The position numbers and the translations under genes were made by a program. Below the pieces are notes generated by a model. It worked only from the letters and a program-made list of their open reading frames with translations, made no database searches and had not been told where the DNA came from. From contig NZ_JRPD02000007.1 in assembly GCF_000765805.2 (NCBI RefSeq), positions 1 through 64,000 of the forward strand: 64,000 nt of DNA, in the 5' to 3' direction. Shown in pieces: positions 29,465 to 38,591 of the stretch; the first letter of the stretch is position 1, and each line of letters starts with the position of its first letter. The DNA is from Helicobacter muridarum (GTDB lineage: Bacteria > Campylobacterota > Campylobacteria > Campylobacterales > Helicobacteraceae).

Positions 29465-30022
29465 TTAAATCTTGATAATCTCTTCTTCTTTTGTTTTTAC
29501 CATAGATTCAGCTTTTTTGTTGTATTCATCAGTAATTTTTTGTATCTCGTCCATGCCCTTTTTACTCTCATCTATGGTTATTGATTTATCTTTTTCTAGC
29601 TTTTTAATGGTGTTATTGGATTCTTGTCTTATGTTACGTAAAGCTACCTTTATTTTTTCCCCCATTGTCCTAGCTTGTTTTGCTATTTCTTTTCTCTGTT
29701 CCGAAGTCATAGGCGGAAAAAATAACTTTATAGAATCAGCACTTGTATTTGGATTTACTCCTATATTTGCTTCTTGTATTGATTTTTCAATATCCTTTAT
29801 TAAGGGTTTTTCCCACGGAGTGATAATTATAGTATTAGCATCTTGGGCAAGTATAGTGGCTACTTGTGATAGAGGAGTTGATGACCCATAGTAGTCTATT
29901 CGGATATTATCTAGTATGCTAACACTAACTCTATTGCTTCTTAATGTATTGAAATCCCTTTGCAATGCGCTTAAGCTTTTTTGCATTGAATCTCTAGTAT
30001 CTTTATATATATTTTGTAGCAT
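29465..30022 (-). CDS. frr: Ribosome recycling factor
   Basis: Splits post-termination ribosomes together with EF-G. The 185-residue protein has the standard length and pattern: [50 protein letters not shown] and the long C-terminal helix with [27 protein letters not shown] precedes the ATG. It follows secG by 16 bases and is followed by pyrE after about 150 bases. Confidence 0.97.
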   Translation of the reverse strand: MLQNIYKDTRDSMQKSLSALQRDFNTLRSNRVSVSILDNIRIDYYGSSTPLSQVATILAQDANTIIITPWEKPLIKDIEKSIQEANIGVNPNTSADSIKLFFPPMTSEQRKEIAKQARTMGEKIKVALRNIRQESNNTIKKLEKDKSITIDESKKGMDEIQKITDEYNKKAESMVKTKEEEIIKI

Positions 30023-30038
30023 AAATTCTCCTTTAGGA

Positions 30039-30470
30039 TTATTGATTTGCTGGATTTTTTATATTGTTGCTTTGCGTATTATTTTGTTGTGTTTTAGACT
30101 GTAATGTAGGTGTTAATATAGGTTGCGTTGCATTTAGATTTGGATTGCTAAGTGGAGTTGTATTAGATGAATTAAGGCTATCAAATGGGACAGAAATGGG
30201 TAGGGATTTTTGCAAATCAATATCATCTATTACACTTTTGCTTGATTGTATATTGTATAGGTAGCTTAATCCAATGGTATTTACTATGAATATAATCCCT
30301 AGAAACATGGTTACCTTTGCCATGAAGTTCGCAGGACCTTTAGCACCAAAGAGGCTTTCGTTGCTTCCACTATAAGCACCCAAACCAATGCTTGAGCTTT
30401 TTTGTAAGAGAACTACTACTACTATACTAACAGACAAGATTATTTGTATTATGATTAATATATTAGTCAT
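30039..30470 (-). CDS. secG: Protein translocase subunit SecG
   Basis: Small inner-membrane subunit of SecYEG. Two membrane spans ([20 protein letters not shown] and [17 protein letters not shown]) flank the conserved [20 protein letters not shown] motif and [10 protein letters not shown]. The C-terminal half is a low-complexity Asn/Gln/Thr/Pro-rich tail, as in other Helicobacter SecG. Length is 143 residues. It heads the secG-frr-pyrE transcript. Confidence 0.93.
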   Translation of the reverse strand: MTNILIIIQIILSVSIVVVVLLQKSSSIGLGAYSGSNESLFGAKGPANFMAKVTMFLGIIFIVNTIGLSYLYNIQSSKSVIDDIDLQKSLPISVPFDSLNSSNTTPLSNPNLNATQPILTPTLQSKTQQNNTQSNNIKNPANQ

Positions 30471-30593
30471 GTTAACTCCTGCTCAAACAATTAGAATCAA
30501 ACCTATATTATATCTAATATAGTTTAATGTTTTTTGCAGTAGGAGGGCAAATTGCTATATGATTAAAAATATTTTCATATAGAATCTAACAAT

Positions 30594-30635
30594 AGAGATG
30601 TTTCGTATTCTTTGAATACTCAATATGACAAGGAA
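30594..30635 (+). repeat. GAGATGTTTC...ACTCAATATGACAAGGA repeat
   Basis: Reads AGAGATGTTTCGTATTC, then a short spacer, then ACTCAATATGACAAGGA. It matches the half-elements at 4700-4740, 9690-9720 and 63741-63770. It begins a cluster of repeats filling the 700-base gap between secG and the ABC permease. Confidence 0.55.
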
Positions 30636-30664
30636 TCTATTTGTAATTCTGAATATGATTTGAG

Positions 30665-30696
30665 CAGGCGAAGAATCTAAGGAGATTCTTCGCCTG
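30665..30696. repeat. Perfect 14-bp palindrome with 4-base loop
   Basis: CAGGCGAAGAATCT and AGATTCTTCGCCTG are exact inverse complements around AAGG. It lies between divergent genes, so it is not in the usual place for a terminator. A TGGAATGACA follows, linking it to the TGTCAT/ATGACA repeat family. Confidence 0.75.
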
Positions 30697-30714
30697 GAAT
30701 GACATAGCGGCAGC

Positions 30715-30722
30715 GGGGGGGG
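30715..30722 (+). repeat. Homopolymeric G8 tract
   Basis: Eight G residues follow CGGCAGC. Unlike the G13 tract near miaB, no start codon and ribosome-binding site precede it, and no gene reads through it. It is about 445 bases before the ABC permease start. Confidence 0.7.
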
Positions 30723-30780
30723 CTTAAGTTATGATAAAAAAGCCTCAATATGACAAGGCGGTTTATGATTCTTACTATCC

Positions 30781-30840
30781 TTGTCATGTCTTATGGCAGT
30801 GCTAGAAGAATCTCTAAAGATTCTAATGTTTAGTATGACA
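30781..30840. repeat. Palindromic TTGTCAT...ATGACA element
   Basis: A 60-base element has outer TGTCAT and ATGACA inverted ends. A central hairpin is formed by AGAATCT and AGATTCT around CTAA (30807-30824). A further half-element, CTCAATATGACAAGGC, lies just to the left at 30742-30760. Confidence 0.6.
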
Positions 30841-31167
30841 TTTCTTTTTGCGTGGTTTGTGCTATGTAATATGAGAGATGAAAGATTGTTGCATATTTAA
30901 GCAAAGTATTAATATTTTTCACTAGTTATGTTTATTTCATAAATTTTAGCGTTTGATTGCAATCTAGCATTAAATCACCTAAGATAAAATCTTATTTTCA
31001 AGAGACGTTTTATCATTTTCATAACCTAGCAATCATAAATTGTAAGCAATAAGTCAATAGCATTTTGTGAAACTTGATAGAAGATTAAGAATCTAAAATA
31101 CACAAATTAAATTAGGCTATCATGTTGCTTTGTTGTTTTTTGTAAAACATACTACAAAAGGATATTT

Positions 31168-32430
31168 ATGTCAAAGCCAGATTCTACTCCGCTAGCTTTA
31201 TTAAATCATACAACAAAGCCAGACGCGAAGAATCTTGAGCATAATTCAAGTCAAAAGGCTTTGAAAGATTGTGCATTTCAGCAATATTCCTATTCTTTTT
31301 TAGAGGTTTTTTTGCATGAATTACGTGCAGTGTGTGGAAATGTAACTGTTATGTTTGTTGTGATGGTGGGCTCTATTCTTTATGCTTTGCTATATCCTAG
31401 TCCATATTATAAAGATATAGTTCTAAAGCAAAAAATAGCTGTAATAGACCTTGATAATACCTCTTTGTCTAAAGATTTTATATTTGCCGTTAATGCTAGC
31501 CCTAATATCGAAATTGCATATCATTTATATTCATCACTTGAGGCAATGGAATTGCTAAAAAAGCAGGAGATATATGGAATTTTAAGCATTCCTAAGGGAT
31601 TCCAAGCAAATGCCCTAAAGGGTAGTCCAACTAAGTTATCATATCGTGCTAATGCCTCATACTTGCTTATATATGGGACAATCATTCAGGGGTTAAACGA
31701 TATAGGTAGTGAGTTTAGTTCTAAGATCAAACATCATGCTTCCTTAGTCAAGAATGAGATAAATATAGCAAAAGATTCTACTCTTATTAGAATTGATTCT
31801 ATCCCTCTTTTTAATGATTCATTAGGATATATTAACTATGCCCTAAGTGCTATATTTATCTTTATACTTCATCAGACTTTGCTAGCAGGTAGTATGCTTA
31901 TTACTGCTCACCAAAATAAGCTTCATGTGCAAGGAATTAGGGGATATTTTAATCAAGCTCCAATCACATATGTAGTCTTAGCTAGAATCTTAGTTTTTAC
32001 CATTTTGTATATCTTGTTATTTTTGCTTTATTGTGGATTCTTTTTTAATTTGTATGGAATCCATGTTCATGCTAGTATTATTGATTTTTGGTGTTTTAGC
32101 CTTATGTTTATTATTTGTTCTGCTAGTTTTGGAATCTTTATTGGCTCGTTTATTCATAGCACAGCACTTCCAACTCAAATAATTTTGTTGTCATCTTTGC
32201 CATTAGTATTTATGATGGGATTTATCTATCCTATGCAATTGCTACCTAGCTTCTTGCAGAGTTTTATATCCTGTATTCCAGCATATCATGGTGTAAATGC
32301 TTTAATTAGGTTAAATCAAATGGCGGCTAGTATGAATGCTATAATGTCGTATTTTTATTCTCTTTGTATAATATTTATGTCTTGTACTCTATTGAGTATC
32401 TATTCTCTATTTAGAAAATATTACAGGTAA
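31168..32430 (+). CDS. ABC-2 type transporter permease
   Basis: A 420-residue inner-membrane protein of the ABC-2/YhhJ exporter type, like H. pylori HP1486/HP1487. A polar N-terminus of about 55 residues precedes the first span (VTVMFVVMVGSILYALLYPS). A periplasmic domain follows with KIAVIDLDNTSLSKDFI and KKQEIYGILSIPKGFQ. Five further spans occur from about residue 225 on, with the family's IPAYHGVNALIRLNQM near the end. No ATP-binding protein, HlyD-type adaptor or TolC gene adjoins, so its partners must be encoded elsewhere. Its substrate is unknown. Confidence 0.85.
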   Translation: MSKPDSTPLALLNHTTKPDAKNLEHNSSQKALKDCAFQQYSYSFLEVFLHELRAVCGNVTVMFVVMVGSILYALLYPSPYYKDIVLKQKIAVIDLDNTSLSKDFIFAVNASPNIEIAYHLYSSLEAMELLKKQEIYGILSIPKGFQANALKGSPTKLSYRANASYLLIYGTIIQGLNDIGSEFSSKIKHHASLVKNEINIAKDSTLIRIDSIPLFNDSLGYINYALSAIFIFILHQTLLAGSMLITAHQNKLHVQGIRGYFNQAPITYVVLARILVFTILYILLFLLYCGFFFNLYGIHVHASIIDFWCFSLMFIICSASFGIFIGSFIHSTALPTQIILLSSLPLVFMMGFIYPMQLLPSFLQSFISCIPAYHGVNALIRLNQMAASMNAIMSYFYSLCIIFMSCTLLSIYSLFRKYYR

Positions 32431-32507
32431 ACAAAAATTTATACAATTTAAAGCATAACAATCCTACTATTACGCTTTACTTCATTCTAATTTTAGGATA
32501 GATAATT

Positions 32508-34553
32508 ATGCCAACACATGCACGAATAGATTCTAAAAAAATAGCAAATGAGCTAGCCTTGCTATGCGCTGATATGGTGCAATTTGCAAATAGCGGACAC
32601 CCGGGCGCACCAATGGGGCTATCAGATATTGCAGTAGTCTTAGCTAATCACATTAGAATCATACCTCAAGATAGAAATTGGTTAAATCGAGATAGATTAG
32701 TATTTAGTGGTGGGCATGCTAGTGCTCTATTGTATGCCATGTTGCATTTATGGGGATATGATGTTAGTTTACAGGATTTGCAAAGTTTTAGGAGGTTAGA
32801 TTCTAAAACGCCAGGACATCCAGAATACAATCATACGCATGGTGTTGAAATCACAACGGGACCACTAGGTCAAGGCGTTGCAAATGCAGTGGGCTTTTGT
32901 CTTGCATCAAAGAGGGCTGCAAATATGCTAGGTAATGACATCATTAACCATAAAGTGTATTGTTTATGTGGTGATGGAGATTTGCAAGAGGGTATAAGCT
33001 ATGAGGCTTGTTCTCTTGCTGGCTTACACTCTTTATCAAATCTAGTGTTAATATATGATAGTAATAATATTAGCATTGAAGGAGATATTAGCATTGCCTT
33101 TGGTGAGAATGTTCGATTAAGGTTTGAATCGCAGGGTTTCTTTGTGCAGGAAGTAGATGGACATGATCAAGCTCAAATTAACTCTGCCTTGTTGAATCTA
33201 AGTAGCGAAAAACCAAATCTAATCATAGCTCATACAAGGATTGCTAAAAATGCCTATAAGTTAGAGGGTAGTCATCATGCACATGGGGCACCATTAGGAG
33301 AGGAAATTATTACTAAGACAAAGCAAATACTAGGTTTAAGTCCAGATTCATTTTATATAAGCGATGAACTCAAGGCACATTTTGCAGATACCATAGCTCG
33401 CACTAAGCCGTTATATGATGCTTGGCATGGATTAAAAGATAAGCTCGAAAATTCCAAAAAAGACGTATTAGAATCCTTACTCAAAAAAGACTTTACGCAA
33501 GTAGTCTATCCTAAGTTTAGCAATGATTTAGATAAGTGCATTCACGCAAAGCTTAGTAAAGATAATATTGCTACACGAGCAAGTAATGGTAAGATTCTAA
33601 ATGCAATAGCTAAATCAAACATTGGATTTATTGGCGGAAGTGCAGATTTAGCCCCTAGCAATAATACGCTAATCGCAGAATCAAACGATTTTCCAAATGG
33701 AGTAAACTTACATTTTGGTGTCCGAGAGCATGCTATGGGGGCAATTTGCAATGCCTTTGCAAATTATGGAATCTTTACTCCATATTGTGCTACGTTTTTT
33801 GTGTTTAGTGACTATTTATGCCCTAGTATTCGTGTAGCAAGCCTTATGAATGCTCAAGTATTTTATATTTTTACGCATGATTCTATAGGTGTTGGAGAAG
33901 ATGGTGCTACACATCAGCCAATAGAACAGCTAAGCCATTTAAGAGCTATGCCAAATTTGCTTAATTGGCGTGTAGCTGATGCGAATGAAAATGTTTGTGC
34001 TTGGCAGAATGCCCTGGATATACCAAAGCCTCAAAGCTTTATTCTAACAAGGCAAAATCTCCCTATAATAGAAGCAAATACTATAACAAAGCAAAATGTT
34101 GCAAAAGGTGGATATGTCATTTCTAAGTCGCTATTATTGCCTAGTAATCCAAAGATAAGCCTACTTGCAAGCGGAAGTGAAGTAAGTCTTGCCATAAAAG
34201 CACAAGAAATATTAGAAAATCCTAGTATATTAGTAAATCTAAAAGCTGCTTCTAGCTTATTGAAAAGATTAGAAGACTTAGGATTAGATTCTAAAGGAGT
34301 TGCTACTCAAGTAATTTCTATGCCATGTTTTGAGCTTTTTATAGCGCAAGATAAGAGCTATATAGATGAGGTATTCGGAGATTCTATGGTGCTTGGAATA
34401 GAGGCTTTACGTTCTTTGGAGCTTTATAGATTCTGTAATAGTGTTATTTGTATGAGTAGATTTGGAGCTAGTGGCAATGGAGATTTACTTTTTGATAGAT
34501 TTGGCTTTAATGTAGAAAATATCTGCCTAGAAGCAATAAAGCTAATTGGCTAG
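32508..34553 (+). CDS. tkt: Transketolase
   Basis: Thiamine-diphosphate enzyme of the non-oxidative pentose phosphate pathway. N-terminal SGHPGAPMGLSDIAVVL, HTHGVEITTGPLGQGVANAVG and CGDGDLQEGISYEA (the GDG ThDP motif) are present. The middle domain has FGVREHAMG and FTHDSIGVGEDGATHQPIEQ. Its 681 residues are slightly longer than typical. It follows the permease by about 80 bases with its own AGGATAG box and converges with argJ. Confidence 0.96.
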   Translation: MPTHARIDSKKIANELALLCADMVQFANSGHPGAPMGLSDIAVVLANHIRIIPQDRNWLNRDRLVFSGGHASALLYAMLHLWGYDVSLQDLQSFRRLDSKTPGHPEYNHTHGVEITTGPLGQGVANAVGFCLASKRAANMLGNDIINHKVYCLCGDGDLQEGISYEACSLAGLHSLSNLVLIYDSNNISIEGDISIAFGENVRLRFESQGFFVQEVDGHDQAQINSALLNLSSEKPNLIIAHTRIAKNAYKLEGSHHAHGAPLGEEIITKTKQILGLSPDSFYISDELKAHFADTIARTKPLYDAWHGLKDKLENSKKDVLESLLKKDFTQVVYPKFSNDLDKCIHAKLSKDNIATRASNGKILNAIAKSNIGFIGGSADLAPSNNTLIAESNDFPNGVNLHFGVREHAMGAICNAFANYGIFTPYCATFFVFSDYLCPSIRVASLMNAQVFYIFTHDSIGVGEDGATHQPIEQLSHLRAMPNLLNWRVADANENVCAWQNALDIPKPQSFILTRQNLPIIEANTITKQNVAKGGYVISKSLLLPSNPKISLLASGSEVSLAIKAQEILENPSILVNLKAASSLLKRLEDLGLDSKGVATQVISMPCFELFIAQDKSYIDEVFGDSMVLGIEALRSLELYRFCNSVICMSRFGASGNGDLLFDRFGFNVENICLEAIKLIG

Positions 34554-34785
34554 CATGATTTATTATGTCTATGTATGAATAAGCCCTTGATATTTAATGT
34601 TATTAGTTATAAGGTAAGTATTAATGAATAAATATTATTAAATATGAAATGATGTCTTATTATATTTAGCCAATTTAAGCTATATCTTAATCCTTATTCT
34701 TCATTTCTTCTAGCATTGACTTGTTTCGTGCTTATAATAAGTGCTTACTGGTTATACAAATATTTTACAGCTAATGCATGCTAAG

Positions 34786-36105
34786 CTATGATCGATAATC
34801 AGCGTTAATTTGTATATAGCCATGACTTAAATCGCAGCCCCAAGCTTTAGCTTTATATTTTCCGTCATTTAAATCAATAATCATACGAATTTTTTTTGCA
34901 CTTAAAATTTTCTTTGCCTTATTTTCATTAAATTTTACCCCAACTCCATCTTTAACTATGGTTATCTCACCTTTTTTACTAGCAAAGATGAGATGCAATT
35001 TGCTTGCATCAAATTCTGCTTTGCTATATCCCATAGCGCATATGATTCTACCCCAGTTTGCATCATTACCAAATATTGCCGTTTTTACTAGATTTGAGGC
35101 GATTATTGCTTTGCTGAGTTTTTGTGCTTGCTCTTTTGTTTTTGCACCTTTAATAAATACTTCTAATAGATGAGTAGCACCTTCTCCATCTCTTGCAACT
35201 TCTTTAGCAAGATAAATACACACTTTAGCTAGAGCTTTTTTGAATATTTTGTAATTGTCATCTTTTTCTGTGATTTCTTGGTTTTTAGCCGTTTTATTAG
35301 ATAAAAGTATGATCATATCATTTGTTGAGGTGTCTCCATCAACGCTAATTTGATTGAAGCTATCTTGAACAACTTCTTTTAGTGCTTCTTGCAATAGATT
35401 CTTACTTACATCTATATCTGTTAGGATAAATCCTAGCAATGTCGCCATATTTGGGTGTATCATGCCAGATCCTTTTGCCATACCCCAAATTCTACCTTTG
35501 AATTTATCAAAGTTAATATTTATTCCATATGTTTTAGGATATGTATCTGTTGTCATAATAGCCCTGCTAGCAAACTTCATTGAATCCTTGCTATTAGATT
35601 TATTTTCTACTAGTTTAGGAATCCCTCTTGATATGCGATTCATTGGTAATTGTTCACCAATTACACCTGTTGAGCTTAGTAAAACTTGTGTTGATTCTAT
35701 CTTTAGTATCTTTGCTAGTTCTTTTGATAATGTGAGGCAATTTTTATCACCTTGTATGCCAGTGCAGGCATTCGCATACCCAGAATTTATCATAATGGCG
35801 CGGATTTGATTTTGTATATATGCTTTGTTATAGGAAATGCAAGCTGCTTGCATGCTGTTTTGTGTCCAAACGCCAGCAGCATTACATTCATTTTGTGAGT
35901 AAATTAGAGCCAAGTCATAGCGATTCTTATATTTTACGTTTGCTTTTATACCTGATAGCTCGAAGCCATTTGGAAGCTTGTTATCTCTAGTAAATGCCCT
36001 CTTTTTGTCTTTTTTGTTGATGTTTGATTTGTTATTTGCTTCTTCTTTTTTTGTTGTTTTATCAATGTTTGTTTCGCTTGTCAATTGTTTATTGTCTTTG
36101 CTCAT
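34786..36105 (-). CDS. argJ: Glutamate N-acetyltransferase/ornithine acetyltransferase ArgJ
   Basis: Moves the acetyl group from N-acetylornithine to glutamate in the cyclic arginine pathway. Self-cleavage is expected at the Thr of IHPNMATLLGFILTD. VLLSSTGVIGEQLPMNRI, ISVDGDTSTNDMI and the C-terminal DLSHGYIQINADYRS fit the family. Before the usual start region (KLPNGFELSGIKANVKYKNR) there are some 42 extra Lys/Asn/Asp-rich residues. The ATG is preceded by GAGAGG at eight bases, so this extension may be real. No other arg gene is near. Whether it is mono- or bifunctional cannot be read. Confidence 0.93.
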   Translation of the reverse strand: MSKDNKQLTSETNIDKTTKKEEANNKSNINKKDKKRAFTRDNKLPNGFELSGIKANVKYKNRYDLALIYSQNECNAAGVWTQNSMQAACISYNKAYIQNQIRAIMINSGYANACTGIQGDKNCLTLSKELAKILKIESTQVLLSSTGVIGEQLPMNRISRGIPKLVENKSNSKDSMKFASRAIMTTDTYPKTYGININFDKFKGRIWGMAKGSGMIHPNMATLLGFILTDIDVSKNLLQEALKEVVQDSFNQISVDGDTSTNDMIILLSNKTAKNQEITEKDDNYKIFKKALAKVCIYLAKEVARDGEGATHLLEVFIKGAKTKEQAQKLSKAIIASNLVKTAIFGNDANWGRIICAMGYSKAEFDASKLHLIFASKKGEITIVKDGVGVKFNENKAKKILSAKKIRMIIDLNDGKYKAKAWGCDLSHGYIQINADYRS

Positions 36106-36271
36106 AATATTGCCCTCTCATGTTACATACAAACTTTAGTTAATATTTACTTTAAGATACTGCCAATGAAGTGAATAATAATACCGTAATGATTTATTGT
36201 TTTATACTCATTTTATGATAGCATTGTAGTTTTTTGCTTATCCACATAATATATTTTTCGGAGATAACGTT

Positions 36272-36850
36272 ATGAATATTAAAATTTCAAACCAAGCGAA
36301 GCTGCCTACTAGATTTGGAAATTTTCAGACTAAGGCATTTCGCGAATTTAAAGATCAACAAAATATACAGGAACATTTGGTAGTATTTACAGATCCGCTT
36401 CCTAGCATTCCATTAGTTCGCGTTCATTCGGAATGCCTTACAGGAGATGTATTTGGATCTAGGAAATGTGATTGCGGACCAGAATTATCCTTTGCAATGA
36501 AAGAAATTTATGAACAAGGTGGAATGCTTATTTATCTGCGCCAAGAGGGCAGGGGGATTGGTTTATTTAATAAAATAAATGCCTATCATCTTCAAGATGG
36601 CGGCATGGATACAGTAGAGGCAAATGAAGCCTTAGGTTTTGATAAAGACATGCGAAATTATGATGTTGTAGGCGAAATATTTAAGCACTTTAATATATCT
36701 GAAATTAGGCTTCTTACAAATAATCCAAGAAAGATAGAGCAAATGGAGAAATATGCAAAATGTGTGCGAGATTCTATTATCATAGAGCCAAATGAATATA
36801 ATAAGGAATATCTCATGGTGAAAAAACACAAGCTAGGGCATTTGCTCTAA
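36272..36850 (+). CDS. ribA: GTP cyclohydrolase II
   Basis: First step of riboflavin synthesis from GTP. The zinc cysteines are in HSECLTGDVFGSRKCDCG, and RQEGRGIGLFNKINAYHLQD is the catalytic segment. RLLTNNPRKIEQM is in the C-terminal third. The stand-alone 192-residue form carries no DHBP synthase domain. GGAG lies about nine bases before the ATG. It diverges from argJ. Together with ribF it represents the flavin pathway in this window. Confidence 0.95.
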   Translation: MNIKISNQAKLPTRFGNFQTKAFREFKDQQNIQEHLVVFTDPLPSIPLVRVHSECLTGDVFGSRKCDCGPELSFAMKEIYEQGGMLIYLRQEGRGIGLFNKINAYHLQDGGMDTVEANEALGFDKDMRNYDVVGEIFKHFNISEIRLLTNNPRKIEQMEKYAKCVRDSIIIEPNEYNKEYLMVKKHKLGHLL

Positions 36851-36961
36851 GTTGTGGAGATTTGTAGTTTGCGTAGTTTTATAACACAATATTTAGGCTT
36901 ATGGTAAGAGAAATTTACTATTACTCTTGTAAATACATTTTATAATTGTAGTTTTATAAGG

Positions 36962-36967
36962 TATAAT
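36962..36967 (+). promoter_or_regulatory. Candidate -10 box of the LPP20-like gene
   Basis: TATAAT lies in AGGTATAATATAAATATG, about 68 bases before the start codon, leaving a leader of some 60 bases. No -35 is apparent, as is usual here. Confidence 0.4.
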
Positions 36968-37034
36968 ATAAATATGTATCTTCTTTGCTAAATACTTAAG
37001 CAGTGGGGTAGAGCTTAATTTTAAGGGGAATGTT

Positions 37035-37589
37035 ATGAAAAAAAATGAAGTATTATCATATATTAAGGGAGCTGCTTGTGCTATTACACTTGGAGTATTT
37101 TTGGTATCTTGTGGAAGTAAAACACAACATCTAACATCTAGCTCTGATGAACCTAAATGGGTAAATAGCATTGCAGCAGGAAAACAAAAAGCTAATGCTA
37201 TGGTTGTAGCTGTTGGCTCTGCAAAGTTTCTTGATGGTAATATTGATTATGCAACTAATCAAGCAACTATGAATGCGAGAATTCAAATTGCCCAAACAGT
37301 TAGTGTGAAAGTAGAGCAGGCAATTAAGAATTTAGCACAAAGCGATGGTATGAAGATTTCTGAAAATAGCATGCAGGTAGCAAAACAAAAGGTTGAGGCT
37401 AATTTACAGCAGACTCAAATGGTAGAAAGATGGATTGATAAAAAGTCAAATCCTCAAACTCTCTATGTCCTTGTAGCAATGGATAAAGAAGCTTATGAAA
37501 GAGCACTTAAAGGTGGCGGACAAGTATTAAATATTAATGAAGAGCAAGCAAGAAAATTACATAATATGGTAGATGAAATGTTGCAGTAG
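37035..37589 (+). CDS. LPP20-family outer-membrane lipoprotein
   Basis: A 184-residue lipoprotein with a lipobox LVSC at 23-26, so C26 would be lipidated. The mature part carries the LPP20 core: EPKWVNSIAAGKQK, then VAVGSAKFLDGNIDYATNQATMNARIQIAQTV and RWIDKKSNPQTLYVLVAMDKE. The H. pylori homologues (HP1456 LPP20 and HP1457) are surface-exposed antigens. Their role is unclear. AAGGGGAA precedes the ATG. It ends opposite hisG with a strong hairpin between. Confidence 0.85.
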   Translation: MKKNEVLSYIKGAACAITLGVFLVSCGSKTQHLTSSSDEPKWVNSIAAGKQKANAMVVAVGSAKFLDGNIDYATNQATMNARIQIAQTVSVKVEQAIKNLAQSDGMKISENSMQVAKQKVEANLQQTQMVERWIDKKSNPQTLYVLVAMDKEAYERALKGGGQVLNINEEQARKLHNMVDEMLQ

Positions 37590-37652
37590 CTTCAACATAC
37601 CTATTGATATTGCCTAGATTTAATTAGGTGAATTCTAGTTGATTCAAATAAC

Positions 37653-37687
37653 ATCAATGCTATAGATTGTGTAACCTATAGCATTGA
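37653..37687. terminator. Bidirectional terminator-like hairpin between LPP20 gene and hisG
   Basis: ATCAATGCTATAG (13 bp) pairs perfectly with CTATAGCATTGAT over a 9-base loop, midway between two convergent genes. GATTC/GAATC just outside may lengthen the stem. No long T-run follows, so termination efficiency is uncertain, but position and symmetry suit a two-way terminator. Confidence 0.55.
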
Positions 37688-37716
37688 TAGAATCAAAATA
37701 ATAATCCTATATTCCA

Positions 37717-38340
37717 TTAATTGTTTTCGTTCATAATCTTAGTAAAGCTATCTTGTAAATGTAATATAGTTTGCTTTTGCACAAAGAAACTATTGACATT
37801 AGCAATTAAATGTGCGCTTGATTCCATAATAACCTCATCAATTTGTAAGTTATTTTGTTTCATAGTAGTTCCTGTTTCTACAATATCAACAATGCCATCG
37901 GCTAGGCTAACTAATGGTGCTAACTCTATTGAGCCATAGAGCTGAATAACATCAACAGCTATTGCTTGTTTAGAGAAAAAACGTTGCGTGATATTTATCA
38001 TCTTTGTGGCAATTTTTATACGTGGTTTAAGATAGTTAATCGGCTTTCCGCATTCGCTGCCAAGCACAACCTTGCATTTACCAATGCCAAGATCAAGCAA
38101 ACGAACAATCTGAATATCTCGCCTTTCTTCCAACACATCTAAGCCTACCACGCCCAAATCAGCCGCACCATAATGGACATATGTAGGGACATCTTGATTG
38201 CGCACTAGTAAAAATGTGAAATTCTTGGTTTGTAATATAAGCTTTCTGTCACTGAATAGAAATTGCTCTTTGAATACTTGCGAAAATAAGTTAAGCGTAT
38301 CATTAGCAATTCTGCCTTTTGGGAGTGCTATGGTAAGCAT
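37717..38340 (-). CDS. hisG: ATP phosphoribosyltransferase, short form
   Basis: First enzyme of histidine synthesis (ATP plus PRPP). The 207-residue form lacks the C-terminal ACT-like regulatory domain, so it should need HisZ as partner, and hisZ is not in the window. MLTIALPKGRIANDTL, YGAADLGVVGLDVLEE and the PRPP-binding LADGIVDIVETGTTMKQN are clear. An AGGAGAA box precedes the ATG. With hisD it shows that this organism has at least part of a histidine pathway, unlike H. pylori. Confidence 0.94.
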   Translation of the reverse strand: MLTIALPKGRIANDTLNLFSQVFKEQFLFSDRKLILQTKNFTFLLVRNQDVPTYVHYGAADLGVVGLDVLEERRDIQIVRLLDLGIGKCKVVLGSECGKPINYLKPRIKIATKMINITQRFFSKQAIAVDVIQLYGSIELAPLVSLADGIVDIVETGTTMKQNNLQIDEVIMESSAHLIANVNSFFVQKQTILHLQDSFTKIMNENN

Positions 38341-38591
38341 AATTCTCCTTGATTCATTAAATAGCCTGCTACAAAATTTCTTTAGTGTATGGCATTTTTA
38401 TAATTCATATAAACTTATATACTTGCATAATATTTATGCTTTTATTCTGTATTTGTAGTGTTTATGTGGCCACATATACTATAAGCAAAATATGAATTGT
38501 TAGAATGTAACATCCTTTGGGTTTAATTCTAAAGTATTGCTTTTTATTGTATTGCCAATACAATAACTAGCTATATAGGCTAAGTCCATAA

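Larger units (their letters stand above)
30471..31167. other. Repeat-filled divergent intergenic region
   Basis: About 700 bases without a gene separate secG and the ABC permease. The left half carries four pieces of the ATGACA/TGTCAT repeat family, the 14-bp palindrome and a G8 tract. The right half is AT-rich with no visible coding remnant and should hold the permease promoter. Confidence 0.6.
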
